DNA of 64,000 nucleotides from SZAS-103 sp043747745. Lineage in GTDB: Bacteria; Pseudomonadota; Gammaproteobacteria; Xanthomonadales; Xanthomonadaceae. The stretch lies in assembly GCA_043747745.1 (NCBI GenBank), contig JAYTOP010000065.1, positions 1-64,000 of the forward strand, in the 5' to 3' direction. The number at the start of each line of letters is the position of its first letter. The stretch's first letter is position 1. The position numbers and the translations under genes were made by a program. Below the pieces are notes generated by a model that ran no database searches, had not been told where the DNA came from, and was given only the letters and a program-made list of their open reading frames with translations. Of the stretch, positions 26,479 to 36,221 are shown in pieces.

Positions 26479-27738
26479 ATGAAGAAGATCGTTGCCTTGA
26501 GCTTGCTGGCAGTCGCGCTCGCGAACACCGCGTTCGCCGCCGAAGGCCCGACACCGCGCGGTGTCACCCACCTGAATCATGTGTACCTGATCATGATGGA
26601 GAACCACGGCTACAGCCAGATCCTCAACAACCCCAATGCGCCGTTCATCAACCAGCTCGCACACCGCGCGAACCTTGCGACGAATTATTTCGCGATCGCG
26701 CATCCGAGTTTGACCAACTATCTCGAAGTCGTCGGCGGATCGAATTTCGGGGTGTTGAACGACGATTATCCGACGTGGCACAGCACGTCGTGCACACCGA
26801 ATCTTGCCACCGGCATTCCGTCGACCGAGCACACCACGAGTCCGACCAGCATCTGCCCGATTGCGGGGATCGGCACCGAAGCCGCCACGCCCGCGATCGA
26901 CCTGACCAATGAGTCCACTGGGCTTCCCGGCACCATCAACATCGATGGCATGCAATCGATCCCGGCCGCTGCCAACATCGTCGGCAAGACTATCGCCGAT
27001 CAGCTCGCCACCCGCGGACTGCACTGGAAAACCTATCAGGAAGGCCTGCCGTCGCGCGGCGCAGACCTGGTCAATATCAGCGACGGGTTCTACGACAACA
27101 ACACGGATTTCAGCAAGATCACCCCGACGCTCAATCCGCCGCTGTCGTCGAGCGGAATCGTTGCCTTGTATGCCGCCAAGCACAATCCGTTCGCGTATTT
27201 CCGCAGCACACAGGAAGGCACCAGCCAGCTCAACAGCTACGCCAACATGGCCGATTTCGATGGCGCGCATGGGCTCTACGCCGACCTGCAACACCCGATC
27301 GATGGGCCGAGCTTCTCGTTCATCGCGCCGAACCAGTGCAACGACCAGCATGGTCGCGGCAATGCAGGATCCTTCTGCAACTACGATCCAAGCGACGACG
27401 GCTCGCAGGCTGGCCTCAATCCGGCACTGATCCAGCGCGGCGATGTAACCGTGCAGAAACTCGTGACCGCGATCAAGCAGTCGCCGGCATGGCGGCTCGG
27501 CAAGAACGCCATCGTGGTCGTATGGGACGAGAACGACTACAGCACCGCGCCGAACACCAACCAGGTCATGCTGATCGTCGACACCAACTACAAGGCTGGC
27601 GGCACGACCAGCGCGCGGCGCTATACACACTACTCGCTGCTCAAGACGCTGGAGTCGGGCTTCGGTCTGCCCTGCCTCAACCATGCCTGCGATGCGAACG
27701 TCAATGTGATGAGCGACCTGTTCGGCTCAGCGCCATAA
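26479..27738 (+). CDS. Secreted phosphoesterase (AcpA / phospholipase C-like superfamily)
   Basis: A 419-residue exported hydrolase with signal peptide MKKIVALSLLAVALANTAFA. Family residues of the alkaline-phosphatase-like phosphoesterase fold are seen: YLIMMENHGY (metal Glu/Asn), AHPSLTNYLEVVGG (nucleophile Ser/Thr region), FIAPNQCNDQHG and VVVWDENDYS, then YTHYSLLKTLE. Several cysteines suit a periplasmic or extracellular site. Acid phosphatase or phospholipase activity is possible; substrate is not deducible. GAGGATCACCC precedes the ATG and a strong terminator follows. Confidence 0.87.
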   Translation: MKKIVALSLLAVALANTAFAAEGPTPRGVTHLNHVYLIMMENHGYSQILNNPNAPFINQLAHRANLATNYFAIAHPSLTNYLEVVGGSNFGVLNDDYPTWHSTSCTPNLATGIPSTEHTTSPTSICPIAGIGTEAATPAIDLTNESTGLPGTINIDGMQSIPAAANIVGKTIADQLATRGLHWKTYQEGLPSRGADLVNISDGFYDNNTDFSKITPTLNPPLSSSGIVALYAAKHNPFAYFRSTQEGTSQLNSYANMADFDGAHGLYADLQHPIDGPSFSFIAPNQCNDQHGRGNAGSFCNYDPSDDGSQAGLNPALIQRGDVTVQKLVTAIKQSPAWRLGKNAIVVVWDENDYSTAPNTNQVMLIVDTNYKAGGTTSARRYTHYSLLKTLESGFGLPCLNHACDANVNVMSDLFGSAP

Positions 27739-27762
27739 GTCCGTCCACATCGCATGAAATGG

Positions 27763-27788
27763 AAAACGGCACCTTGGGGTGCCGTTTT
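27763..27788 (+). terminator. Rho-independent terminator
   Basis: An 11-bp stem AAAACGGCACC/GGTGCCGTTTT with a TTGG loop, 25 nt after the phosphoesterase gene. Its symmetric A and T tracts make it usable on either strand. Confidence 0.88.
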
Positions 27789-27955
27789 ACTTTGCGCATC
27801 CCCTCGCTGTCGACGACCATGCAGAAAAGTTCGCGACGCCGCATCGTGACACATTGGGCCGCTCAGGCTGAAGCCGGCATACGATGCGGCTGCCGGGTTA
27901 CTTGCTGGATGCACCGGCTTCGATCGAACTGCGCGATGGACACGACGGGACAGAC

Positions 27956-30574
27956 ATGAGCGACCCGGGCAAGCCGACTGATGCGACTATGGAGATGTCT
28001 CGCGGCGAAGTTCCGGGCGGCCGCATCGGTCCGTTCAAGATCCTGCAGCAGCTCGGCGAAGGCGGCTTCGGCTCGGTGTTCGAAGCCGAGCAGGAACAGC
28101 CGGTCAGGCGACGCGTTGCGCTCAAAGTCATCAAGCTGGGGATGGATACGCGCGAAGTGATCGCGCGCTTCGAAGCCGAGCGCCAGGCACTCGCATTGAT
28201 GGACCATCCGCACATCGCGCGCGTGCTCGATGCGGGAGCGACCGAGAGCGGCAGGCCCTACTTCGTGATGGAACTCGTCAAGGGCGAGCCGATTTCAAGC
28301 TATTGCAGGAAGCACGCGCTGTCGATCACTCAACGCCTGAACCTGTTCGACCAGGTCTGCGCGGCCGTGCAGAAAGCGCACACGAAGGGCATCATCCATC
28401 GCGATCTCAAGCCCAGCAACGTGTTGGTGAGCATGCAGGACGACCAGCCGTTCGCGAAGGTCATCGACTTCGGCATCGCCAAGGCGACCAGCGGCCGACT
28501 GACCGACAAGACCCTGTTCACCGAACAGTTCCTCATGATGGGTTCGCCGTTGTACATGAGCCCCGAACAGGCCGAGGGCAGCCCCGACATCGACACGCGT
28601 ACCGACATCTATGCGCTCGGCGTGATCCTCTACGAATTGCTGACCGATACCACGCCGCTCGACTCGCACTCGCTGCGCTCTGCGGGCTATGCGGAGGTGC
28701 AACGCATCATCCGTGAAGTCGAGCCACCCCGGTCCAGCGCGCGGTTATCCAGGTCCATCACCACGAAACTCGGTGCCGACGCGAAACATCAGGACGCGCC
28801 ACGCAAGCTGGCCAAGATGTTGCGCGGCGAACTCGACTGGATCGTCATGAAGGCGATCGAGAAAGACCGCACGCGCCGCTATGAGACAGCCAACGGACTG
28901 GCGATGGATCTGCGCCGCTATCTTGCGGGCGAGCCGGTGCAGGCCGCGCCGCCGAGTGCGGTCTATCGGATGCAGAAATTCGTGCGTCGAAACAAGGTCG
29001 TGGTGACAGCAGGCGTGCTGGTGGCCGCAGCACCACTGGTCGGTATCGTCGGCTTTGCATGGCAAGCGCATATCGCGCAGCAACAGGAACGTCTCGCAAA
29101 ACAGCGCGCCGACGAACTGGAACAAGTCTCGAAATTTCAGGAAGCGATGCTAGGGCAAGTGGATCCGACCGAAGCTGGCAAGCTGCTGTCCGATGACGTG
29201 CAGGACAAGTATGCGGCAGCGCTGCTCAAGGATGGCGTGCCAGCAGTTGATCGCGCTACCCAGGTTGCAGCGTTCGCGGCGCAATGGCAGCGCGTCAACG
29301 CCACCGACACCGCCACCGACCTGATCGATCGCACGATCCTGAAACCCGCAGCGACCGCTATCGACAAGCAGTTCAAGAACCAGCCTGTGGTGGACGCAAC
29401 CTTGCGTCAGGTGCTGGCGGATCGGTATGTCGGTATGGGTTTGTACGATACGGCGATGCCGCTGCAGCGCAATGCACTGGTGACGCGTCGGCGCGTGCTG
29501 GGTGCGACGAATCCCGATACGCTGACATCGCTCGAAGCGATTGGCAATCTGCTGGTGGCGCAAGGCAAGCCGGACGCCGCAGAGCCCTATATCAGCGAAG
29601 CCCTGACGATACGCCCACGTGTGTTGGGCGAAAACGACCAGGACACCCTGACCTCCATCGCCGACATGGGAGAAGTTCTGCACGATCAAGGCAATCTGGC
29701 CAAGGCTGAGCCATACCTTCGTGAAGCGTTGGAGAAGCGCCGTCGTGTGCTGGGAGAGGACGATCCGGACACGCTGGCATCGCTCAGCAATGTGGCGGGA
29801 CTGCTTGTCGATCAGCGCAAGCTAAGCGAGGCAGAACCATATCTTCGCGAGGCTTTGGCGAAGTTCCGGCGTGTACGCGGCGAGGAGTACCCGGACACGC
29901 TCATCACGCTCAACAACCTGGGCATCGTTCTGTCGCAGGAAGGCAAGCAGAGCGAGACTGAGCCATACCTCCGGGAGGCGCTGCAGATGCATCGCCTTTT
30001 ACTGGGAGAGGAGCATCCGGACACCTTGCAATCGCTCATCACACTTGGCGGAATGCTGCTCGATCAGGACAAGCTGAGCGAAGCCGAACCCTACCTTCAT
30101 GAAGCGATGGAGAAGAGCCGTCGCGTGCTCGGCAACGACAACCTGAATACACTGATTTCGATTGGTCTGATGGGCAGGCTGCTGCTCGACCAAGGCCATT
30201 TTGTCGAGGCGGAAAGACTACTCGCGCCTTCAAAGGCGGCAGCCCGCAAAACATTTGGTGATGCCGCCCCGGCACAGTTGGGGTTTTTTCTGGTGAGCCT
30301 GGGGAAAGCCCGTGCTGGCTCGCACGGGTTTGCAGCAGCGCAAGACCACCTGATCGAGGCACAATCGATCTACTTCAATGTCTATGGTTCCAATGACAAA
30401 CACACACGTACAAGCACCCAGTCCATCATCGATCTCTACACCGCCTGGAACACAGCAGAGCCCGGCAAGGGCTACGACCTGAAGGCTGCCGAATGGAAGC
30501 GGAAGCTGGACGCACTCGGCGCGCCCGAGCGCGCATCATCCACACCCAAAACCTTGCAAGCAGCCCGACGATAG
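27956..30574 (+). CDS. Ser/Thr protein kinase with one membrane helix and TPR repeats
   Basis: An 872-residue Hanks-type kinase. The kinase domain spans about 24-320: LGEGGFGSVF loop, K57 in RVALKVIK, HRDLKPSNV (D150), DFGIAK (D171) and MGSPLYMSPEQAE. A single membrane helix (about 348-370) leads to a C-terminal part with about seven TPR units of the kinesin-light-chain type, repeating PDTLxSLxxLGxLLxxQG and AEPYLREAL. Kinases of this type are common in Planctomycetes and Xanthomonadales. The TPR part would be periplasmic. The start is uncertain: ATG 27956 (MSDPGKP) is preferred to ATG 27884. It stands 3.6 kb from the TPR array, but no link is shown. Confidence 0.9.
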   Translation: MSDPGKPTDATMEMSRGEVPGGRIGPFKILQQLGEGGFGSVFEAEQEQPVRRRVALKVIKLGMDTREVIARFEAERQALALMDHPHIARVLDAGATESGRPYFVMELVKGEPISSYCRKHALSITQRLNLFDQVCAAVQKAHTKGIIHRDLKPSNVLVSMQDDQPFAKVIDFGIAKATSGRLTDKTLFTEQFLMMGSPLYMSPEQAEGSPDIDTRTDIYALGVILYELLTDTTPLDSHSLRSAGYAEVQRIIREVEPPRSSARLSRSITTKLGADAKHQDAPRKLAKMLRGELDWIVMKAIEKDRTRRYETANGLAMDLRRYLAGEPVQAAPPSAVYRMQKFVRRNKVVVTAGVLVAAAPLVGIVGFAWQAHIAQQQERLAKQRADELEQVSKFQEAMLGQVDPTEAGKLLSDDVQDKYAAALLKDGVPAVDRATQVAAFAAQWQRVNATDTATDLIDRTILKPAATAIDKQFKNQPVVDATLRQVLADRYVGMGLYDTAMPLQRNALVTRRRVLGATNPDTLTSLEAIGNLLVAQGKPDAAEPYISEALTIRPRVLGENDQDTLTSIADMGEVLHDQGNLAKAEPYLREALEKRRRVLGEDDPDTLASLSNVAGLLVDQRKLSEAEPYLREALAKFRRVRGEEYPDTLITLNNLGIVLSQEGKQSETEPYLREALQMHRLLLGEEHPDTLQSLITLGGMLLDQDKLSEAEPYLHEAMEKSRRVLGNDNLNTLISIGLMGRLLLDQGHFVEAERLLAPSKAAARKTFGDAAPAQLGFFLVSLGKARAGSHGFAAAQDHLIEAQSIYFNVYGSNDKHTRTSTQSIIDLYTAWNTAEPGKGYDLKAAEWKRKLDALGAPERASSTPKTLQAARR

Positions 30575-31105
30575 TCATGGAGCGCTTGCGTCGAAATCCG
30601 TCGCGCTGGATCGTGCAGGGCTCACCGTAGCTTTTTTTCAGGCGAAGTCGAAATCCAGCCTCGGTCCGATCGCCGCGAGTCCTTGTCTGCGCAGGTAGTC
30701 CACACCAAGTCCGGTGGGGCCATGTCGCTCGCCTTTTCACTTCATCCACGATCAGTCGCCAGCATTGTTCCCGCCACGGAGCAAGAATCACGCGAACGAT
30801 CTCTGCCGGCAGCGCATCCATCACCTGAGCCTCTAGCTGCACGGTGAGATGGCTCGATGGTTTTGCGGCGCATGCACCAAGGCGATCGCAGGCACCTACG
30901 ACCTACTCAGGTTATTCGGAGCCCGCGCCGCGCGGCAGCCGTGCAGCCCACATGCTGTCGACAAGGTTCGGATACCAGCGCCCGGCTTCCTCGGCGCGCT
31001 GCTTCGCCGCAGCTTTCTGCGAGGCGCTCAGGACCATTGGCCGCTTCAGCGTGCTCGGCGCGGGCTTCTTCCACGGTGGCGTGCGTTCGGGCAGTGGCAG
31101 GCGCG
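30575..31105. other. Gene-poor interval with a possible gene fragment
   Basis: These 531 bases lie between the kinase and the GH25 gene. On the minus strand a frame from about 30842 reads DALPAEIVRVILAPWREQCW, and after a shift another frame reads GPTGLGVDYLRRQGLAAIG and ends LDFDFA before a stop near 30650. The codon bias is coding-like, so a frameshifted gene remnant is possible. I do not recognise it. The rest shows nothing I can support. Confidence 0.3.
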
Positions 31106-31708
31106 TCAGGAGAAAGGCCAGCATTTTCTGAGCTCGTCATCGGAGCCATCGAATCGATCGCGATCGGTGCTGTTGACGCCTGCGATACCGCGCTGGGATT
31201 CGGTGAACTGCCAGAGGACGTACGACTCCCAGCCCGGCGGCAGGACGACCTTGCGGCCGTGCTGCCAGATCCAGAGAGGGCACTTCGAAACAACATCGTC
31301 CTTGTTTCCGCCCAGTGCTTCCTTGAAGCGGTTACCTCCGAACAGGACGGGACGGCGCCCGGTCCGCTGCTCGAACAGTTCGACGAACTCGCGCGCCTGG
31401 TTCAGCGACATCGCCGATCCGTAAGGGCTCGGTCCGAAATCGAGACAGACGAGTTCCTTGTCATCCGGACGCACCGTCCTGATGTAGTGATCCATCTGCG
31501 AGGCGACATCGTAGCTGGTGCCAAAATGGTACGAACCCCACAGGAAATTGTAAGGCGCTGCTTCTGCCTTGAACTTGCCGTACGCCTCGTCAACCCCCGC
31601 AGCGCCTTGGGTTGCCTTTGCGACCACGGCGATGATCCCGGAACCAGCGACCTTGCCGAAGTTGATCGGTTGTTCCCAACGCGAAACGTCGATGATGTTG
31701 TCGGTCAG
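31106..31708 (-). pseudogene. GH25-type lysozyme with CTG start and mutated catalytic Glu
   Basis: A complete glycoside hydrolase family 25 fold (about 200 residues): NIIDVSRWEQPINFGKV, VVAKATQG, GSYHFGTSYD, VLFGGNRFKEALGG, PLWIWQHG and VLWQFTESQ. An in-frame TGA precedes it, and the only start with a Shine-Dalgarno (GAGG, 8 nt upstream) is CTG at 31708. The first GTG (31627) lies after the catalytic D7. GH25 enzymes use DxE; here LDFGPSPYG has D90 but G92 (codon GGA, one step from GAA). Either a decaying gene or a catalytically altered protein; I favour decay. Confidence 0.75.
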
Positions 31709-31859
31709 TTTGATTCCTCAAAGTCCGCCGGAAGCAACAAGTCACCTTGGCCCTGCGTAGAACGCACCGCGCTGCGACCCTACCCTAACGCGCGCTAAGG
31801 CCCGAAGGAAGTGCTGCACAGGCGCTTTCCGGCGTCAGCACATGACGCGAACAATGCTG

Positions 31860-32390
31860 CTACGGCGCAGTCAACGGCGCGGCCATGATCAGGCGTTCGG
31901 TGGGATAGCCAAGCTGCGTCGCCTGCGTCTTGATCTGACTGAAGGTGTCCTTCGACATGCTGGGCGTGCGCGACAACACCCACAGGTACTTGCGGCTGGG
32001 GCCGCCCACCAACGCCCAGCGATAGTCCGGGTCCAGCGCAACGACCCAGTAGTCGGCCCACACCGCCGGCAACCATGACATCCAACCCGGCGCGAAGCGC
32101 ACCTTCAAGGCACCGGGCTCGCCTGCGACTGTACGCGCCACGCCAATGGACTGCTGGACGCGATCGTCCTGCGTGCGGCATGCGTTGCGCACCTCGATGT
32201 CGCCATCCGGTCGTTGCGTGTAGGTGGCGGTGATCCGATCCTTGCACTTGCGCTGGAAAAACATTGGCAAGTGCGCAATTTCATGCCACGTGCCGCTGTA
32301 GCGCGGCAGATCCAGCGCGGCGATTGGACGATTCTGGGCGATTGCTGGCGCTGCAGCCAGGACCGCCATCAACAACACGGGGTTGCGCAT
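31860..32390 (-). CDS. Lipocalin (Blc-like), secreted
   Basis: A 176-residue bacterial lipocalin. Signal peptide MRNPVLLMAVLAAAPAIAQ lacks a lipobox cysteine, so it is periplasmic rather than a lipoprotein like E. coli Blc. Lipocalin landmarks are YSGTWHEIAHLPMFFQRKC, then DYWVVALDPDYRWALVG and YLWVLSRTPSM. It should bind fatty acids or lysophospholipids. GGAG lies seven bases before ATG 32390; GTG 32393 directly precedes it. Confidence 0.9.
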   Translation of the reverse strand: MRNPVLLMAVLAAAPAIAQNRPIAALDLPRYSGTWHEIAHLPMFFQRKCKDRITATYTQRPDGDIEVRNACRTQDDRVQQSIGVARTVAGEPGALKVRFAPGWMSWLPAVWADYWVVALDPDYRWALVGGPSRKYLWVLSRTPSMSKDTFSQIKTQATQLGYPTERLIMAAPLTAP

Positions 32391-32642
32391 CACATGTCTC
32401 CGTCACACTTAAAGAGAGTCAGCATGGACGGCTGCGGCTGAGCCGTACGTGAGTCTGGCAGCATGGGCATCCGCAGAAAATCGCTCTGCCACCCCGGTTG
32501 GCAAGCATCCGCCCGTTCAAGGGACTTGCTGCGGATTGCGAGGCTGCGCATGATATCGCTACGCAGGCATCGGCCAGGCCTTCGTTCAGCAGGCCTTCGT
32601 TGAGGAAGAACCCGCACCCCTCGTCAACCACGGAGAACGATC

Positions 32643-32942
32643 GTGCCAAATCAAAGCATTTCGCTGCAGTTGATCAAGCCGGGCGAGAACGAGCCTGAGC
32701 TTCTTTACGTCAACGCCATCAACAACAAGTGGAAATCGCCCGGCGAAGGCTGGCTCGGCCCGCAGGCCGGTGTATGGACGCAATTCCCGGATGGCCTGCA
32801 CCTGATGGATCCCGCAGGCAAGGATGAGGTGGCGTTCTGCCGGGGGCTCGTGTTCGACAACTGCCACACCCTGGAGCATGGTGCCTCGGCCTATCGCATC
32901 AGTGGTGGATCGGGGAAATGGCAGGTCCTGGGAATCCTGTAG
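32643..32942 (+). CDS. Small hypothetical protein
   Basis: A 99-residue soluble protein starting at GTG 32643 with GGAG seven bases upstream. It contains LQLIKPGENEPELLYVNAIN, GWLGPQAGVWTQFPDG and GASAYRISGGSGKW. There is no signal peptide or membrane segment. I do not recognise a family. It is divergent from the lipocalin gene (252 nt between starts). Confidence 0.6.
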   Translation: MPNQSISLQLIKPGENEPELLYVNAINNKWKSPGEGWLGPQAGVWTQFPDGLHLMDPAGKDEVAFCRGLVFDNCHTLEHGASAYRISGGSGKWQVLGIL

Positions 32943-33080
32943 GCGAAGGCCGTTGAGGTCGTATTCCTGCCGCCTGCATACACGACCGGAAGGCTGCGTT
33001 TTTCGAATCGGGTGCGATGGTGTTCCATCGCTTGATTCATCGGCAACACTGCGCGGCATGCATCGCCAGCTGGCGCAGCC

Positions 33081-34070
33081 ATGACCGACACGCCTCCCGA
33101 TTCCACCTTGGTCGTGGTGCCGTGCACCGACCTCGACGCGGCGATTGCGCTGTATACGCAACAGCGCGGCTTCCGGCTTGACATGATCATGCCAGCAGAC
33201 GCGCCACGCATCGCGCTGGTGTCCCGCGACGGCGTCATGCTGCGGCTGGATGCCTCCGATGCGGCCGATCCATCGATCGCTTCACAGCAGGCCGCGCACG
33301 GCTTCCAGATCATCAGCGCGAATTCCGCCGATGCATGGAATGTGGGCCGTGCAGGCATGCAGTACCGCGACCTGATTCCCGGTCGCCTCGGCGGGCGCTT
33401 CATCGCCTCGCACATCCGCATTCCCGGCGGCGGACCGGTGCCGGACTACGTGCATTACCACCACGTCCGTTTGCAGTTGATCTACTGCCGGCGCGGCTGG
33501 GTACGTGTGGTGTACGAGGACCAGGGCGAACCGTTCACGATGCAGGCCGGCGACTGCGTGCTGCAACCGCCGACGATCCGTCACCGTGTCCTTGAATCGT
33601 CGCCCGGACTCGAAGTCATCGAGATCGGCTGCCCCGCCGAGCACGAGACCTGGCGCGACCACGCCACCGCCCTGCCCTCCGCGCAACTGCGCCCGGAACG
33701 CAGCTTCGGTGGTCAGCGCTTTGTACGGCACATCGCTGCGGAAGCCGATTGGAAACCGGCACGCGATGCTCGCCTCGCATACCGCGATACGGGCATCAGC
33801 AACGCCACCGACGGCCTCGCAAGCGTGCGCGTGCTGCGCCTGCGCGATGCTGCTGCGCATGATGCGGCCCCGACATCCCAAGCGCACAACGGCGAGTTCC
33901 TGTTTCTGTGCGCCCTCGAAGGCCAGTGCCGCTTGCTTAGCCGCGCGCTCGGCGACCACACGCTCGACGCAGGCGATGCCTGCGTGATCCCGACCGGCGC
34001 CGACTACGCGCTCGACATGGATGCGGCGTGCGAGATACTGGAAGTCGCGTTGCCTGCTCCGCTCACATGA
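33081..34070 (+). CDS. VOC domain fused to two cupin domains
   Basis: A 329-residue soluble fusion. Residues 1-75 look like a VOC/glyoxalase-like half (VVVPCTDLDAAIALYTQQRG). Residues about 100-200 form a cupin with VHYHHVRLQLIYCRRGWVRV and MQAGDCVLQPPTIRHRV. A second cupin follows (about 245-325, FLFLCALEGQCRLLSR, LDAGDACVIP). The first cupin keeps the metal-site histidines; the second lacks them. It could be a dioxygenase or isomerase-like enzyme, but no substrate is evident. Confidence 0.75.
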   Translation: MTDTPPDSTLVVVPCTDLDAAIALYTQQRGFRLDMIMPADAPRIALVSRDGVMLRLDASDAADPSIASQQAAHGFQIISANSADAWNVGRAGMQYRDLIPGRLGGRFIASHIRIPGGGPVPDYVHYHHVRLQLIYCRRGWVRVVYEDQGEPFTMQAGDCVLQPPTIRHRVLESSPGLEVIEIGCPAEHETWRDHATALPSAQLRPERSFGGQRFVRHIAAEADWKPARDARLAYRDTGISNATDGLASVRVLRLRDAAAHDAAPTSQAHNGEFLFLCALEGQCRLLSRALGDHTLDAGDACVIPTGADYALDMDAACEILEVALPAPLT

Positions 34071-34146
34071 AGCTGGCGTAAGACTCCAGCCGCAGGCGCT
34101 CCTCATCGCCGAGCGATTCACGCGAGGGCAATGCAACGGTCTTCAT
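34063..34146 (-). other. 27-residue ORF, possible gene remnant
   Basis: ATG 34146 with GAGG five bases upstream opens MKTVALPSRESLG and ends YASFM. The first nine residues resemble the start of aldo/keto reductases (MKTVxLPSGE), but the rest does not. It overlaps the last codons of the cupin gene on the other strand. It may be the N-terminal scar of a lost gene or chance. Confidence 0.25.
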
Positions 34147-34215
34147 GGTCGCCTCATTCATTGAATCGTATGCTCGTATCGCATTACCTCGCTACATTCC
34201 GGCAGGACTGCGGCT

Positions 34216-36199
34216 TCACGGCGGATCGGGCAAGCCATCGCGCCCTGTTTGCAACGTATGCATTCGCCGTTCAATGCGAAAAATAGCGGCTCCATTCCGG
34301 AAGCGGTCCATCAGCGCAATGAAGCGCGCATCCGTACGCAACCCTGCAAAGGCCGGATCGAGTTCGAAGTGCGCCACGCCGGTGTAGTGCGGGTTCGACA
34401 ACGCGGTCTCGATGACCACCAGCGATTGCTCTGGAGATCCAGCCAGCGCGAGGCTCGATGCTGCGAGATAGCGCACCTCGCCGATCTCCATCGCATCGGC
34501 AACGGTTGTCTCCAGCAACTTCGTGCAAGCGGCCTCCGTAGCCGTGCGTTCGCCCATCGCGCCGAGGGTGAGGCACAGCGCTGCCAGCGCGGGACCGAAA
34601 TTCGGGTTCGCCAGCAAGCGCGCTTCGATCTCCTCTGTCGCCTTCGCCAATTCGACCATCGATTCCTCATCGTGCCCTGCATAGCGATGCGTGAGTCCAC
34701 GCAACAATGCCGGTGGCCAAAGCGCGTTGCGGTCCTCGGCGTAACGGCCGAGATCGGCGCTGACCAGTGCTGCGTCAAAATCGCCACGCGCGACCAGCAG
34801 CCACCAATGCCGCATCGCAGGCTGGGTGTTGCCCAGTTCGGGAATCGTGAGTTGCACGAGCGCCGCATCGATCGCGCGATCACGTTCGATCAACACGATC
34901 GCCTTCGCCATGCGCGCCCAACCCCATTGCGAATCGAGCTCGAGCGCAGCTTCGATATGCGTTTCGGCGCGACCGAAATCGCGCAGCTTGATGAAGGTCA
35001 GCGCGAGTTCCGCATGTCCGAGCGCGTTGCGTGGATCGAACTCGAGTGCGCGCTGTTGGGCGACCAGCGATGCGTTCCAATCGCCCTTGCGACGCAGGAT
35101 GAAGCCGCGCAACTGCAACAGGTCGGCATCGTTGGGAATCGCATGCAAGGCGGCATCGGCAGCTGTCAGCGCGCGCGCATAGTCGTGATGGCCCCAGTAG
35201 TGGTAATAACCCTCGGCGATGTGCAGCTCGGGCGAATCCGGGTCGAGCGCGAGACCGCGATCGAGCGCGTCGCGACTCGCTTTCAGGTTCGCGTCGCTGG
35301 GATCGCTGAACCAGTAGCACGCGCCGGTTGCGCGAACGCAGCGCCCAGGCTGCGGCGAATGCCGGATCGCGTGCGAGCGCGACATCGATCTGCTTCGCAA
35401 CCAGGTCGAAATCGCCGGTCTGGGCGCGATTGACCAGATGCAACGCCGTGCGGTACGCGGCCCATGCGTCGAAATCGTGGGTCAGACGCCGCTCCATCAG
35501 CGCCGATTCCTCCGGCAACATCTGCGCGCGCAAGGCTTGCGCGATCGCGTGCGCGAACTTCGACTGCAACTCGAACAACGAGTCCGCGTTCAACTCGCCG
35601 TCGTAGGTCTCGGCCCACAGGTGCTGGTCGGTTTCCGCATCGATCAACTGCGCATTGATGCGCACGCGTTTGTGGATCTGCTGCACGCCGCCTTCGAGCA
35701 CGTTCGCAACGCCCAGTTCGCCGGCGATCTGGCGCAGATTTTTTTGCGTATCGCGGCACTCCATCACCGAGGTACGCGAAATCACCTTGAGCGACCTGAT
35801 CTTGACCAGTTGGGTCAGCAGATCGTCGTGCATGCCGTCCACGAAGGGATCTGTTTCGGCGTTGTGCGAGAGATTCTTGAACGGCAGCACCGCGATGGAA
35901 TGATCGTCCGCGACTGCGCGCAGCTGCGGCACCGCAATCGCAGGCGGCACGGCTGGCGGATGCATGTCGGCCGGATCGCGCACCATTCCCTCGGGCGTCA
36001 TGTCGAAGAACCACGCCATCATCAGCGCGATCGGAAAACCGACCAGCAATGTCAGCGTGATCGCACGCGGCACCCAATTGGGCAACTGCATCTGCGGCGC
36101 CAGCGTCGCGACGACCTGGATCAGCAGCCACGCCACCACCAGGTAAGCGCCTCCAACCTTGAAGACCTTGCGGCGCTGGAGTTCGGCGAGAAAATTCAT
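34216..36199 (-). pseudogene. Array member T11: TolB-like/TPR membrane protein, frameshifted
   Basis: The last array member, broken into two frames. The 5' frame (34880-36199) starts MNFLAELQRRKVFKVGGAYL with the usual helices, a TolB-like domain (SIAVLPFKNLS, ISRTSV, NVLEGGVQQ) and the first TPR. Near 35328-35345 the frame is lost after PAFAAAWAL. The 3' frame resumes RATGACYWFSDPSDANLKAS and carries further TPRs to 34216. The 1984-nt span has one base too many for a single frame. It begins 22 nt after hepT, so it may share that transcript, and belongs to body class beta with T5 and T6. A sequencing slip is possible. Confidence 0.8.
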
Positions 36200-36221
36200 C
36201 GTGCGGCCTTGCGCTTGGCGA

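Noticed and set aside
30849..31798. Plus-strand frames over the GH25 region
   Set aside because: The minus strand gives a recognisable GH25 fold; the plus frames do not.
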